Assembly: GCA_010015675.1 (NCBI GenBank) | Contig: ML977005.1 | Span: 457,954 to 518,675 of the forward strand | Source of the DNA: Byssothecium circinans | Lineage: Eukaryota > Ascomycota > Dothideomycetes > Pleosporales > Massarinaceae | Reading direction: 5' to 3' | Length of the DNA: 60,722 nucleotides | Part shown: positions 46,705-57,079 of the stretch, one piece after another | Position numbering within the stretch: position 1 is the first letter of the stretch | Layout: every line of letters begins with the position of its first letter | Notes under the pieces: model-generated | Database searches by the model: none | Told to the model about the DNA's origin: nothing | The model's input: the letters and a program-made list of their open reading frames with translations, nothing else | Translations under genes and position numbers: made by a program

Positions 46705-48579
46705 TTACGTGCGATAGCGTTGTGGGGGGAGAACTTTGTGGGTGCGCGTTTCCTTCAGCACTAAGGACCCCACATCTTTAATATCCATCTTAACTACCTC
46801 TACAGCCTTAGGGGCAGTAGTAGGTGCTGGGAGTAGTGAAGGAGCCTTTGCGCGACGCCTAGCACCCTTTTTAGAGGTCTGTAGATCCTGGCGGAGTTGT
46901 TTTTTGATCTATTTCGCGATACGCGCCTCCTCACGCTCAATAGCCTTACTCTGCTGCTGTTGAAGGCGGATTTCTTTGGCCGCCAGCCGTAGTCGCGCGC
47001 ACTCCTCCTGTAGATCCTTCTTCTCCTGCTTCTTCTGCTCCTTAAGGCGTTGCTGCTCCAACTTTTGAAGCTGTAGAGCCTCCTCATTGGCGTCCTTTTA
47101 TGCCTGCCTCTCACGGGCGTCCTGAACCTTCATAGGCGACTAAAATACGGCGCCACCATGCTAATCCTCTGGCGCTTCAAGTAGTAGGGGTTTACCGCGT
47201 TGACGGCACTTCTTCTCATTAAGTAGAGCCTCACGTAAACGCTCGTTTTCATGCTGTATTATCTGCTTTTGGGCGGAGATCGCGTGGATAGTGTGAGAGA
47301 GTTAACGCGTGTGGCGGTCATAGAGATCCTCCACTACCTACCATAGTAAGCGCTCAATTTTTCTCTAATCTAAAGCTAAGAGTACTAATGAGCTACTCTT
47401 ACTTAAGGAGGGCCTTTCTTCTACGCGTTTATTGAATCTTTGAAGGATAACGTCAGGATTGAAAGGCGACAGTCCTGTAGCTTTAAAAGCGCTTAGAATC
47501 GTTGCTTCTTTGAAGGCTGTGTGCCACGCGCGATAGAAGAGGCGGAAAAAGTCTCTTTTAGTAATTAATGAGATGCCCTGGCAGTTGTACATAAAGGCAC
47601 TTAGCTTAGAGGAGTACGCCGTGGAGAGAGGCTTGAAAAGACCTACGTTAAGTGGTTGAAGCGTATGGGTAGCGTGTAGGGGGTAGATAGTAAAGAGTAT
47701 TTAATTCTCATTATAGTATTTAATGAAATCCATTATTACGTGTGAGCCGTGCCCATCTAGGATTAAAAGGCGATATGACTAACGCGCCTTTACCTTCATC
47801 TCCCTATTAAATATGAGCTTTAACCACGCTAGGCCCAGCTCATTATTAGTCCATCCACTTGGTGATAAGGTGAAGAAGGTGCAGTAGATCATAGGATCAA
47901 AATCCTATAGCTATGAATCCTGTAGGTTTCTGGAAACGGCTTAATAAATAAGGGCAGGTGTAAGAGCAGATCCATCAGCGCAAATACATGCGATAGTCAT
48001 TATCCACTCCCTATTGCTATCCTGTATCATTTGCTTGATCTCCCCACTATCATATTGCTGGCAGGAGAAGACTCTCTTCATCCTACTAAGCACCCTAATG
48101 AGGAAGCCTTTTTCATCCATATTGTAGATATTTCGCGGCTTGACGTCGTACTGGGTAATCTTATCACGTAGGAGCTAAAAATATAGCTTATATTTAAAGG
48201 TAGAGTCAGCTCTGTGGTGCTAGGTATTAATGCTAGTCATCCACTTGTTTATAAGCTTAATGTTGTGCCGTGTGAGAAAGCAATCTACCTAGCATTTTCT
48301 AGGCTCTTTTCCACCAATCTGGTGCGCGAAATTTCGTATCATAACTTTCGTTAGTAGTAGGCCTCGTACGCAGAGCTCATCAATATATTTTATAAGCTGT
48401 TGTTCTTAGGTTTGGTTGAGGAGTCGCATTTTAGAGTTAGCATCTGCACGGGTGCCTTGAACGCCGCGCGCGCGTTTTAACAGAGTTGTGCGATCAACGT
48501 TGTATTTTTTCGCAATCTGAGTGTAATTAGGTTTTTCTCCGAGCTTTAGTGATTCAATTGCTGCAATCGCCTCATCCAT
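46705..48579 (-). pseudogene. Fot-like transposase, full length, no frameshift, RIP stops
   Basis: From the ATG at 48579 to TAA at 46705 there are exactly 625 codons in one frame. N-terminal DNA binding reads NYTQIAKKYNVDRTTLLKRA (psq HTH), then EQQLIKYIDELCVRGLLLTK (CENP-B HTH). The catalytic DDE_1 core has NMDEKGF and LILDGHGSH, both acids intact. The third site reads HTLQPLNVGLFKPLSTAYS, where D is N (codon 47647-47649). A 76-codon open stretch (47365-47592) reads LFYRAWHTAFKEATILSAFK. The C-terminus is a long basic coiled coil (QQRLKEQKKQEKKDLQEECA). All lesions look like C-to-T or G-to-A; I saw no indel. Confidence 0.88.
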
Positions 48580-48636
48580 ATCGTGTGTGGTGGTGGAGTT
48601 ATGGATTTCTGAAGCTTATAGTAGATTTCAGAAAAG

Positions 48637-48660
48637 CGTGCGCGGGGTGAGAACGTGCGT
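48637..48660. repeat. Right terminal inverted repeat, perfect 24 bp
   Basis: Exact reverse complement of 46561-46584. Confidence 0.93.
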
Positions 48661-49289
48661 TGCCTGATTAGTTATAGTAGCGCATGGCTATGCGTTACCG
48701 CATGATAGATTCTGTTATTTACTAGCCACTATAACCCTTAGCTAGCTTAATCGCCTGCTGGGCGTTAATAAAGGGCGAAGTTACTAGCTTAACTTATATA
48801 AGCTAAATTTACGCTAAGCCTACTATCTCTTACTATAGGGTACTAGGTATATATATATCTCTCTACTACGCTCTCTCTCCTCCTTTACAGTACTTATTAT
48901 GGTTAAAAGCAACCGTAACTCTAGTTGCTCTTAACTACAACCTTACGTAAACGCGTCTCTAGAGAAAGATAGCTATGCGCTACTAAGTGCTAGAGTCTAT
49001 TATTCACTAGCTACTATGACCCTTACTTAAGTAACCTAGAACTAGATGTTAGCAGTCTAGTAACTTTTTAGTAGATTAGCTAAAGTCCTAGCATATCTTC
49101 GTAAATCTATTACCTACCTAACATGCTAATCCCTAAGAATAATAACTACCTAAGAACGCGAGCACACTAAGTAGTCACGAACGTCTTTAGAATAAAAACC
49201 CCTCACTAAAATCTCCCATTTCTAAATGGCAGTCTAATAGCAGAAGTAGATCATTACAAGGCCATCTTTAGATATATATAGAGCTAACA

Positions 49290-49440
49290 TATAATAGCTT
49301 TAAAGCATCCTACTATAGGATATTTAAGCATCCTACTATAGTAGCTTTAGAGCGTCCTACCGTAGTAGCTTTAGAGCATATTACTACCATGTACTGCTTA
49401 AGAGTATCCTACTGCAATGACTTAAGCGCTACCTACTACA
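49290..49440. repeat. Repeat array B: agcatcctactatagtagctt units
   Basis: About five ~28-bp units of the form gcatcctac(t/c)(a/g)tagtagcttta. They are related to arrays at 42385-42505 and 51110-51245. Confidence 0.75.
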
Positions 49441-50136
49441 ACTACTTATTTATTACTAGTACATTATCTTAAACTTAACAACGCCTCCTCAACTTAGCAG
49501 TAGCGCTACTTAAGTTAATGAGACCTAACAATTAGCTTCTAGACAGCGGAGCAACGGTGCCTTTCTAGAGTACTATAATGGCATACTCTAGTCTCTAGCG
49601 TATAAGACACTAGCTTCTAAAGGAGGACACCCCTATAATAGTTATAGAAGCGGCGCGTTTAGGTATAAAGCTAGGAATGACTAGTTAACTAGTTTTTCTT
49701 ATGGCTTCTAAGGTGTATTGCCTATAACCTTCTACTAATCCAAAGGGTCCGCCTAGGTTTAAACGTGCATAGCCGCTAGAGACGCCTACACTCCCCAGTT
49801 AACTAACCCGCCGAAGCAGGATATAGATGCTAAACTATAAAATATCCCCTAGAGTTACTATTAAATTAGCTTATAGCCCCTATAGAATCGCTCACCTAAG
49901 CTAAGAACTAGCTTAAGGTCCTACCACCCTCCTAATCAAGCTCTCAAAGTCCCCTAAAATACTTATAGAAGTATATCATAAGGTCTACCATAGGACATCT
50001 CTATTAGGTACCTCTTAGATATTTAATCCACGTCTACTAACCACCTTTCGCTTTCGCTACTTAGTAACTAGGTTGACTGGACTGGAGTAGCCACCATAGG
50101 TCTACACAAGGCACCTAAGAAGCTAATAGCTAACGC

Positions 50137-50250
50137 TTATAATTGCCTACAATCACCCTAAGGCGCCTACTATTACCTATAATCACCTTAAGGCGCCTAC
50201 TTTTGCCTATAACTACCCTAAGGCGCCTATATATCACCCGTAATCACCGC
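50137..50250. repeat. 33-bp tandem repeat, ~3.5 copies
   Basis: Units of tgcctacaatcaccctaagg then cgcctactatt; period about 33 bp. Confidence 0.8.
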
Positions 50251-50570
50251 CATAAGACGGGCAACCTTAGGATAAGGAGATTTGACAAGTTGTAGTAGCT
50301 AGAGTTAACGTAGCGTAATACATAAGTAATAACACCTCTTAGGATTCGCTAGTACACTTCATTAATCTAGAGATTGATATATACCCGTTAAGGCGCGTGT
50401 ATAACAACAGTTATCTAGTTATTATATGCAAAGCATCCGATCCTAGAGTTAACGTAGAATCTGATAAATTAAGCAACCATAATAAGACATAATATGAAAC
50501 CAAAGGCTAATGTCTATGAATAGGAAAGACCGTAGTATTACTCTTAAAGCTTACATACAGTAGATTAGGC

Positions 50571-50735
50571 TAGCTTCTATAGCAGCGTGTGAGGCTAGCT
50601 CCACGGCGACCTTACCTATGATAAGACTAGCTTCTGTGGCAGCGTGTTAGGCCGGCTCTATAGTAACCTTACCTATGATGAGACTAGCTTCTATGGCAGC
50701 GTAGTAGGCTAGCTCCGCAGTAACTAAAAGAGAAA
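50571..50735. repeat. 57-bp tandem repeat, 3 copies
   Basis: tagcttct(a/g)t(a/g)gcagcgtg starts at 50571, 50628 and 50685. Each unit carries ggctagctccacggcgac and ccttacctatgat; differences are transitions. Confidence 0.88.
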
Positions 50736-51019
50736 GGATGCTTAAAGGCCTGCGTGTAGTTAATTTAGGCTTATAATAAAGGTTAGGGCTACTTCTCCTT
50801 ATATCACAGCGGGCGATAAAGGCTTCTAGGAAGGTAAGGACGATACGGTACGGTTAGGGAGAGGGTGATAGTATTATCTACGTGTAGTTAACTTAGGTTA
50901 CTATATAAGGACAGGGATACTCGCTATTATATTATATAGTAGTAGAGTAAAGAGAGAGAGAGAGAGAAAGAGGCTAATATTTATAGAATTTTTTTTTTTT
51001 ATTATTACGTTATCTAGCA

Positions 51020-51245
51020 AACGGTGAAAGTGAGAGTGAAAGTAAGAGTAAAAGTAAGAGTAAAAGTAAAAGTAAGGACTCTAGTAAGTATTAAGACTAT
51101 AAAGAGAGCTATAGTAGGATGGTAAGAGAGTAAGCTATAGTAGGATAGAAAGAGCTATAGTAGGATAAAGGGCTATAGTAAGATAAAGGGCTATAGTAGG
51201 ATAAAGGGCTATAGTAGGATAAAGAGTTATAGTAGGATAGTATAT
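51020..51245. repeat. Simple repeats and array C
   Basis: A (gtgaaa/gtaaaa)n tract at about 51025-51075 is followed by about seven units of gctatagtaggataaagg at 51110-51245. The latter are inverted relative to array A. Confidence 0.85.
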
Positions 51246-51299
51246 ATTCTACTTTATATATATAAGATATAGAGTATATATACTAATATGTATAGAACA

Positions 51300-52207
51300 C
51301 TAGAGGGTATAAGGCTCTAACCTGCAATTAGAAGAAGGCTGATAGGATAAAGAGAGCGGCTGGATTACTATATAAAAGAATGAATAAAGGAATAGTTCCT
51401 AACTATGAAAAGAACGGTTCGACTCTATATTATACAAATAAGAACTAAAAACTGATAGTATTACATGGTGGGTAATAATGATAATCTCTAAGAGCTGCTT
51501 AGGTAAAAACTAATAGCTTAGGCTAATCATATAACTGTAGGCGCATCCTTACACTACAATACCAGCTTTAAAAACATGTATATATTATTATACTCTAGGC
51601 TTAAAACTAGTATATTTTATATATACTAGTATAATTTATACTAAGGCGTAACTATAGGGAAAGGGTATGGCGAGACGGCATTACTACAGCCTAGCTAGTC
51701 TGTGGACACGATCCTATCTAACCTAATCTATAAGTGCTTTATTATAGGGCTAGAGTTTATTTAAGGCCTATATATTATAGTTGCCTACCACCATTTTAAC
51801 CAACTCAAGCGCAAGGTTGATAAAGTAGAACAAGAGCTATCCAATATTCAAGACAGGATCATAGCTCTGGAAAGAGAGAAAGATAAGACAATAATAAGCG
51901 AATGGAAAATATATTAAAATGAGGCTCTAAGTAAGTAGGAGAAAGTAATTAATTAAGTGATTAAGCAGTAACTATAGAAGAGAAAGACTATATATAGTGT
52001 AGGTTACGTAATAGTCATGCAACATAATTACATGACTAGATATAATTACATGACTAAAGCCTGTCTTCAAACAAAATATACGGAAGAAGAGGCGTGGGGA
52101 GGGGGAGTAGAGACATGTTCATAAAGACGTAAAGTGTAAGGTTAAGTAGTAGAGAATATTCTCTCTAATAAATAAGAGCGCTTAGCATATTAGATTAACT
52201 TACCCTT
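51300..52207. other. Region with no firm gene
   Basis: One short plus-strand stretch, about 51780-51905, reads HHFNQLKRKVDKVEQELSNI and is coiled-coil-like, then stops. It could be the C-terminus of a decayed gene. Nothing else was recognised. Confidence 0.35.
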
Positions 52208-53250
52208 TTAGATAACAGTTAGCGCGATAGTAGTTAAAATAGTCATAACGATAGTGTAGTAAAGAGCTCTAATGCATAATCCTCTAACTTCCTCTTTCTC
52301 TACTTTAATCTAAGATAGTAATGCCTTAGTCTTCGCCTAAAAGAGCTATAAGATAATAGTAGGTATAAAAAGAAGGACGTAACATATTAAACCTAAGACT
52401 ATTACCACTCTTAATCTAATAATAAGCCTTTGAAGAATACTTACGATACTAAACAAGCCGCTAAAAATTACGCTAGCAAAAAGAAGGGCAATAATTATGA
52501 GAAGGACTAGTCCCGCAACTAAGCAATTTTAGACATATGGAGTAGTAATTTTCATTAGGGTACGCCCTAGAGGCTAAAGCTTTTCTTAAAGCTTTTCTTA
52601 AAACTCTTTTACCCTATCCTAAAGGGGGTTTTTAAGAATATCTAGTAGGACTTAAACACTATCTAGCAAGCTTTAAGTAATGTCCGGCACTAGATCTAAC
52701 AGGCTTAGTAGCAACCTTTTATAGGTTATGTTGTGTCTATAGCTGACACAGAACTCTTTTATGCCTAGCGAGCAATTCTTAGGAATATATTCCTTAATCT
52801 CTTAAATAGGAGCCGTAACAGCACCTAGAAGGCCAGTCGCGACTACGTCCTTAACACTATTAACTACGCTCTAGATATCTTGAATAGGGGTTGCAACGGC
52901 ACCTAGAAGGTTAGTCGTGACTGCATCTTTAACACTATTAGCCTAGCTCTAGATATCTTAGAAAATATCGCGATTCTAAATGATACGCGACTTTAGGAAC
53001 GGACTATCTAGGAGTATATTAGTGGAATTAAACTATAGTAGTAATTATATTAGCTAATCTCTTCACATAAGAGTAAAAGATGTAACCTTACATTAAGCGT
53101 TAGGATACTAGTCTTAGCGTTACTCTTACCTAGAATTCACCCTATCAGACCAATAGAAACGGCGGTGATGATAAAAGTCACTAGCAATATTCCTATTCTT
53201 AGCATTGTTGTAGCGGATCTTTTTAACAAAGAGCATGTACTAGTAAACAT
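52208..53250 (-). pseudogene. Multipass membrane protein with internal repeat, RIP-inactivated
   Basis: ATG at 53250 gives LLKRSATTMLRIGILLVTFI ITAVSIGLIG, a membrane segment. A lumenal-type middle follows with two copies of a ~33-residue repeat (NSVKDAVTTNLLGAVATPIQ and NSVKDVVATGLLGAVTAPIQ, Q sometimes a stop). Then KNCSLGIKEFCVSYRHNITY, an amphipathic SLLDSVQVLLDILKNPLQDR helix region, and three hydrophobic stretches (LVAGLVLLIIIALLFAS; VVIVLGLICYVLLFIPTII; ALYYTIVMTILTTIALTV) before TAA at 52208-52210. The layout, one helix, a soluble loop and three helices, resembles fungal SUR7/PalI-like tetraspan proteins, but this is inference. Function unknown. Frame is consistent for most of the length. 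Confidence 0.6.
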
Positions 53251-53789
53251 AATTTATATTAGATAGTTCCTAGAAGTAGCCCCCTTAGATTAGGAATAGA
53301 CTCTTTACTTGCTAATCTAGGGTACCTCTAATATGCAGTTCTATTTTTAGTCTAATAGTTATATTTAAAATTACCTACTAATCATATCTTAGTAACTACT
53401 ACTGTGGGTAGCTCTATCTCGCCTACAAAACTTTATATAAGGATTAGTAAGATGTGAGTATAAGGTTTACAAGAAGGGTCATTATATTACGTAAGATGGT
53501 GACACGTAATGCTGTAATAATAAGAGGGTAACAGTTTAGGCACTAGTAATGAGCCCAAAATTAGCTCTAAGGTCCCTAATTAGGAAACACTAATTTTGGA
53601 TATCTCTTATTTTAAAGCTAGGAGATTTAAATAACTATATAAACCTAAGACTACTCTGTAATCTGCATTATCATCTCACTACTCTCTATCGCTAATAAAG
53701 GAAATAAAGGGGCAAACGTATAACAATAGCATTTATTCAAGAGTATGTTTATAAATTAGTATACTATTTTAGCCTACACTAACTAGGAA

Positions 53790-54000
53790 ACAGACGAGAG
53801 TCTTTCCTAAGAGGAAGCAAAGTACATAGCAACAAACATTATAAACCTCTCAGCTACGGCGGAATCATAGGTATTACTGTTGCTATTGTCGTAGTGATTA
53901 TAATATTTCTAGTTCTATACCTTTATTTCTGTAAGAAAAAGCGTCCAGTGCACGTTAGGGAGCTTGAAATTTAGCATAATACAGCTACTTAGTTTTAGTA
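53790..54000 (+). pseudogene. C-terminal fragment of a single-pass membrane protein
   Basis: The plus strand reads YGGIIGITVAIVVVIIIFLV LYLYFCKKKRP and VHVRELEI, then TAG at 53971-53973. A single hydrophobic helix is followed by a basic stop-transfer cluster, typical of a type I plasma-membrane protein. Extracellular homology upstream could not be read. It lies next to and divergent from the multipass membrane gene. Confidence 0.5.
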
Positions 54001-54309
54001 TAGAGCAACCTTAGCTAATCATAAAATAATAATGTTATATTAGGACACTCCTCTAAAGATTACGTAAATGTCTTTCTTAATATATATTCACTGACTATCA
54101 TTTAACTAGGAGTAGATCATATTGTGTAAGGTTAGGATTATTATAGAATCCGCCGCGTACGGCAATTTACTAAAAGTCATGCTTAATGTTAAAGCCCTCC
54201 CTAAAAAAATTAAAAATTAAAAAGTAAGTTCAGAAGAAAAAATAATTGTGCGCATATAAGCCTACACGAGATTCTACAAGTTCCGCATCCTAGTCATAGG
54301 AAAACTAGG

Positions 54310-55200
54310 CTATCTTACTAGGATAGGGGTATAGCTACTAGCCTAGCTAGGGTCGTAGGAGCAAGATCATTTATATCATCTAGCTGCTAAATAGTTACTA
54401 CTATAAAAATAACTCTATTTAGACCCTACGGTACATTTGCAGTTCCCTTCCCCTTTATTATTATATTCAGAGATGTATACACTAGTTTATTAAGCTAACT
54501 AATCCATCTAATGAGTAATTGCTTACTAGCTTTAGTAATAAATAGTGTTTACATAGGATCCTATGTAAACTCCCTCTGCTTATTCCTTTCTATACTATTC
54601 GTACGCGAGGTACTAGGAGGTTAAGAGACGGTTAACCTTAGAAGAATTAGTATAGGAACTTTGACTAAACATAATCTAGGCTAAATAAATGAAAATGTAA
54701 GGTTATATGCCTATATATCACTAATACTAGTATCGAACGGCGCTGGATTTGGTACTGCACCCTAGATGTGTCGGAAGAATGCATCATGCCACGATTCAAC
54801 TGTTAGTATGGATGATATTGATCTTATAAGCAGAGGATCCATAATCGCGAGGCGCTCGTTAAGTCTAATAGTAGCGCTAATCCTAACAGAAGTAATAGTG
54901 TAAGTAAGCTTAAAGAGTTCCTTAGTTTTATTTACTAGAAAGGAGTAGTTGCAAGGAGGAATTACTATTTTGTTATAGAATATAAGAAGGTTTGCAATAT
55001 TAGAAAGATACACCTTTTCTTACTAAAAATGCATTAAGAGACAGTGCGATACTCTACAAAGTAGGTGTACTTACAGCTGTAGTCTTGCTAACAACTTTAA
55101 TAGTATCATTAGGAAGCCTACTTATGCCCTACTCTATGAGGTTTATTAAGCCTGCGTTGAAGAAAGAGGCTTCCATATTCTTAAGAAAGTGCGCTAGTTA
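54310..55200 (-). pseudogene. Ferritin-like (Rds1-type) secreted/stress protein, 5'-truncated
   Basis: The minus strand reads FLKNMEASFFNAGLINLIE, then RLPNDTIKVVSKTTAVSTPT. Then comes an 83-codon open stretch with YLSNIANLLIFYNKIVIPPC, TKELFKLTYTITSVRISATI, SSILTVESWHDAFFRHIQGA and VPNPAPFDTSISDI. This is the ferritin-like domain pattern of fungal Rds1/PCC13-62-like proteins (NLEAxFF, EVH..TIANLL, ILTVESRH.A..R). The iron-ligand EVH segment is not readable here. The N-terminus ends at about 55200, a few bases from the copia LTR at 55209, so the retroelement probably cut it. The C-terminus, about 54310, is rich in V/T/P. In life these proteins are linked to stress and iron. Confidence 0.65.
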
Positions 55201-55208
55201 AAGCTTCT

Positions 55209-55365
55209 TGTTGGACAGCAGAGCACTGAGAGCATAGAGAGAAAAGGATGAATTGTGTGTCGAGCGAAGATGCTCAGGAGACAGGACTATATCGGAAAGG
55301 ACCGAGGCTAGGCCGGATGAGGCTAGTGAACAGTGCGGAACTATTCAGTACTGTTCAGTCCAACA
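55209..55365 (-). repeat. 157-bp copia LTR
   Basis: Begins tgttggac and ends gtccaaca, the inverted dinucleotide-bounded ends expected of an LTR. Reading minus, a polypurine stretch tgagggggtg lies immediately upstream of it, as required for plus-strand priming of a 3' LTR. The phrase caccccctcag recurs at 55436 and, more loosely, at 55727. Confidence 0.75.
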
Positions 55366-56122
55366 CACCCCCTCAGCTCAGCCAGATGGCTGGTGAGATG
55401 AAAGAACGGTTAAGAACTATTAGTGTAGGACACCCCCCACCCCCTCAGCATGTTAAGGAGAGTGAGACAGGAAGAGAAAGAAGCAGGATATAGATACAAG
55501 ACGACTCCAGCAAAACACTAAACCCAGTGGGAAAGTAGTGAAAGAAGGAATCTCTAAAGGCTAGCAGGTTCTTATGTAGCTGCGCAGCAAGTGGACTGAA
55601 TGGAGAGGACTTAGCAATCACCTCAAACCTAGAATGGGAAAATGACAAGGTGTATCTGATACAGGAGGACAGAAACAGGAACAGTTTAGAACTGTTTGGA
55701 ACGGTTTGGAACGGTACTACGAGCTCCACCCCCTGAGCTTTGGAAGCCTCGGGTGCAAAGCTTACCTTGACACTGAAGTGATATAGGATGGTTCTTAGAC
55801 AGTAATGAACCATGAGGAACTGTATGAGTACAGTGAGATTAGAATGTCTAGAATGAACTATTTAGAGACAGTAGAGAACCGTATGAGGACAGTAAGATAG
55901 CCTGGATTGATCATGTGATCAGATGGTAGACAGACAGGAACCATTCAAGAATAGTAGAGAACTGTCATCTAGAGAGTGATTAGATTGATTAGGATGTGAA
56001 CAGCAACCGTCTTAGAGCGGTTAGGAACTGTCATGTCAAGAATAGACGGTTGATTACTGTTACTGACGGTATAGAACCGTTGTGGCTAGTTTAAAACTAA
56101 GGATCAGGATTAGATTAGGGAG

Positions 56123-56490
56123 TCCACAGTGGGTTAACTGCATACGGACTGAAAGGAACTGCGGAAGTCTAGCTACAGCTAGGGCGCTACATTGAAACTT
56201 TAGAGGATCCACAGTGGGTTAACTGTATCAGATCGGATTGAAACTGCGGAAGTCTAGCTACAGCTAGGGCGCTGCATTGAAACTTCAGAGGATCCACAGT
56301 AGGTTAACTATATTGGATCGGAAGGAACTGCGGAAGTCTAGCTACAGCTAGGGCGCTGCATTGAAACTTCAGAGGATCCACAGTGGGTTAACTGTATCGG
56401 ATCGGATTGAAACTGCGGAAGTCTAGCTACAGCTGGGGCGCTGCATTGAAACTTCAGAGGATCTATAGTAGGTTAACTGTATTGGATTAG
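56123..56490. repeat. 85-bp tandem repeat, ~4.3 copies
   Basis: Units start at 56123, 56208, 56293, 56377 and 56462 with tccacagtgggttaactgta. Each contains ctgcggaagtctagctacag and gggcgctgcattgaaact. A further half unit is at 56875-56905. They lie between copia pol and the 3' LTR. Confidence 0.93.
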
Positions 56491-57079
56491 GAAGAGAGTC
56501 CACTAGTAGTGTGCTGCAGAGACTTCTTCTAACAAGGGTGCTGCAACTAGACGGCAGACTTTGGGTTACTGCAACTAGATGGCAGACTCAGCGTTTACCT
56601 TAAAATATAGTGACTCTAATTAGTCATCATAGGGTTAGATAGCTAGTCTAACCTATCACGAAGTTGGTTCACACACACTAGTACTTTAAGGAACGTCTTC
56701 ACTAGAAGTTGAACTAATATATTCTGTTTGAGAGGACTTTCTAAGCTACACCATTTGCTACCAGCCATATAGACACAGCGGAAATAAGGAGAATAGCTTA
56801 GTTGCTAACGGCCATATAGACCCAGCGGAAAAGAGAGAGGTGGCTATAAGCTAGACTAGGATGAAAGGAAGCCCACAGTAGATTAACTGCATACGGACTG
56901 AACTGGACTGGTTGACAGTGATGAACCGTATAGGAACTATCAGGATTGTAAACAGCAACCGTATTTGGAACGGTCAGGAACTGTTCTGGGAAGTGACAGG
57001 TTATCAGGAAGGTTGAGATGAGACTGGTTCTTAGATGTGTGATAGGACGTTAGATAGGTTGAGGCCTTTTACCTAGTCA

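Larger units (their letters stand above)
46553..48668 (-). mobile_element. Complete Fot/pogo-like DNA transposon with inverted ends
   Basis: A 2.1-kb element whose ends, 46561-46584 and 48637-48660, are a perfect 24-bp inverted repeat (core cgttctcaccccgcgcac). It extends outward with two mismatches to aatcag on both sides. It contains one minus-strand transposase gene. Fot-type elements duplicate TA; the flanks do not show a clean TA pair. The same family gives the partial copy at the left edge. It is distinctly less decayed than the left copy and interrupts a CT-rich, promoter-like flank that ends just after an ATG (46545). Confidence 0.88.
48872..50300 (+). pseudogene. Probable Ty1/copia gag-protease remnant
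   Basis: From an ATG at 48872, preceded by a CT-rich leader, the plus strand reads MVKSNRNSSCS. Near 49540 comes LDSGATVPF, a retropepsin active-site motif (DSGAT). Downstream, DTPIIVIEARLGIKLGMTS and a following FYQSKGSA segment are arranged as in copia gag-protease junctions. No integrase or reverse transcriptase was found after 50300, so it is either truncated or too decayed. The assignment rests mainly on DSGAT with its spacing; other aspartic-protease elements remain possible. Confidence 0.4.

Noticed and set aside
46736..47114. Overlapping open frames on both strands
   Set aside because: Shadows of the coiled-coil C-terminus of the Fot-like transposase in its minus-strand frame.
55248..55813. 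Open frames in the copia 3' region
   Set aside because: They lie across the LTR and untranslated region, match nothing, and are explained by low decay.
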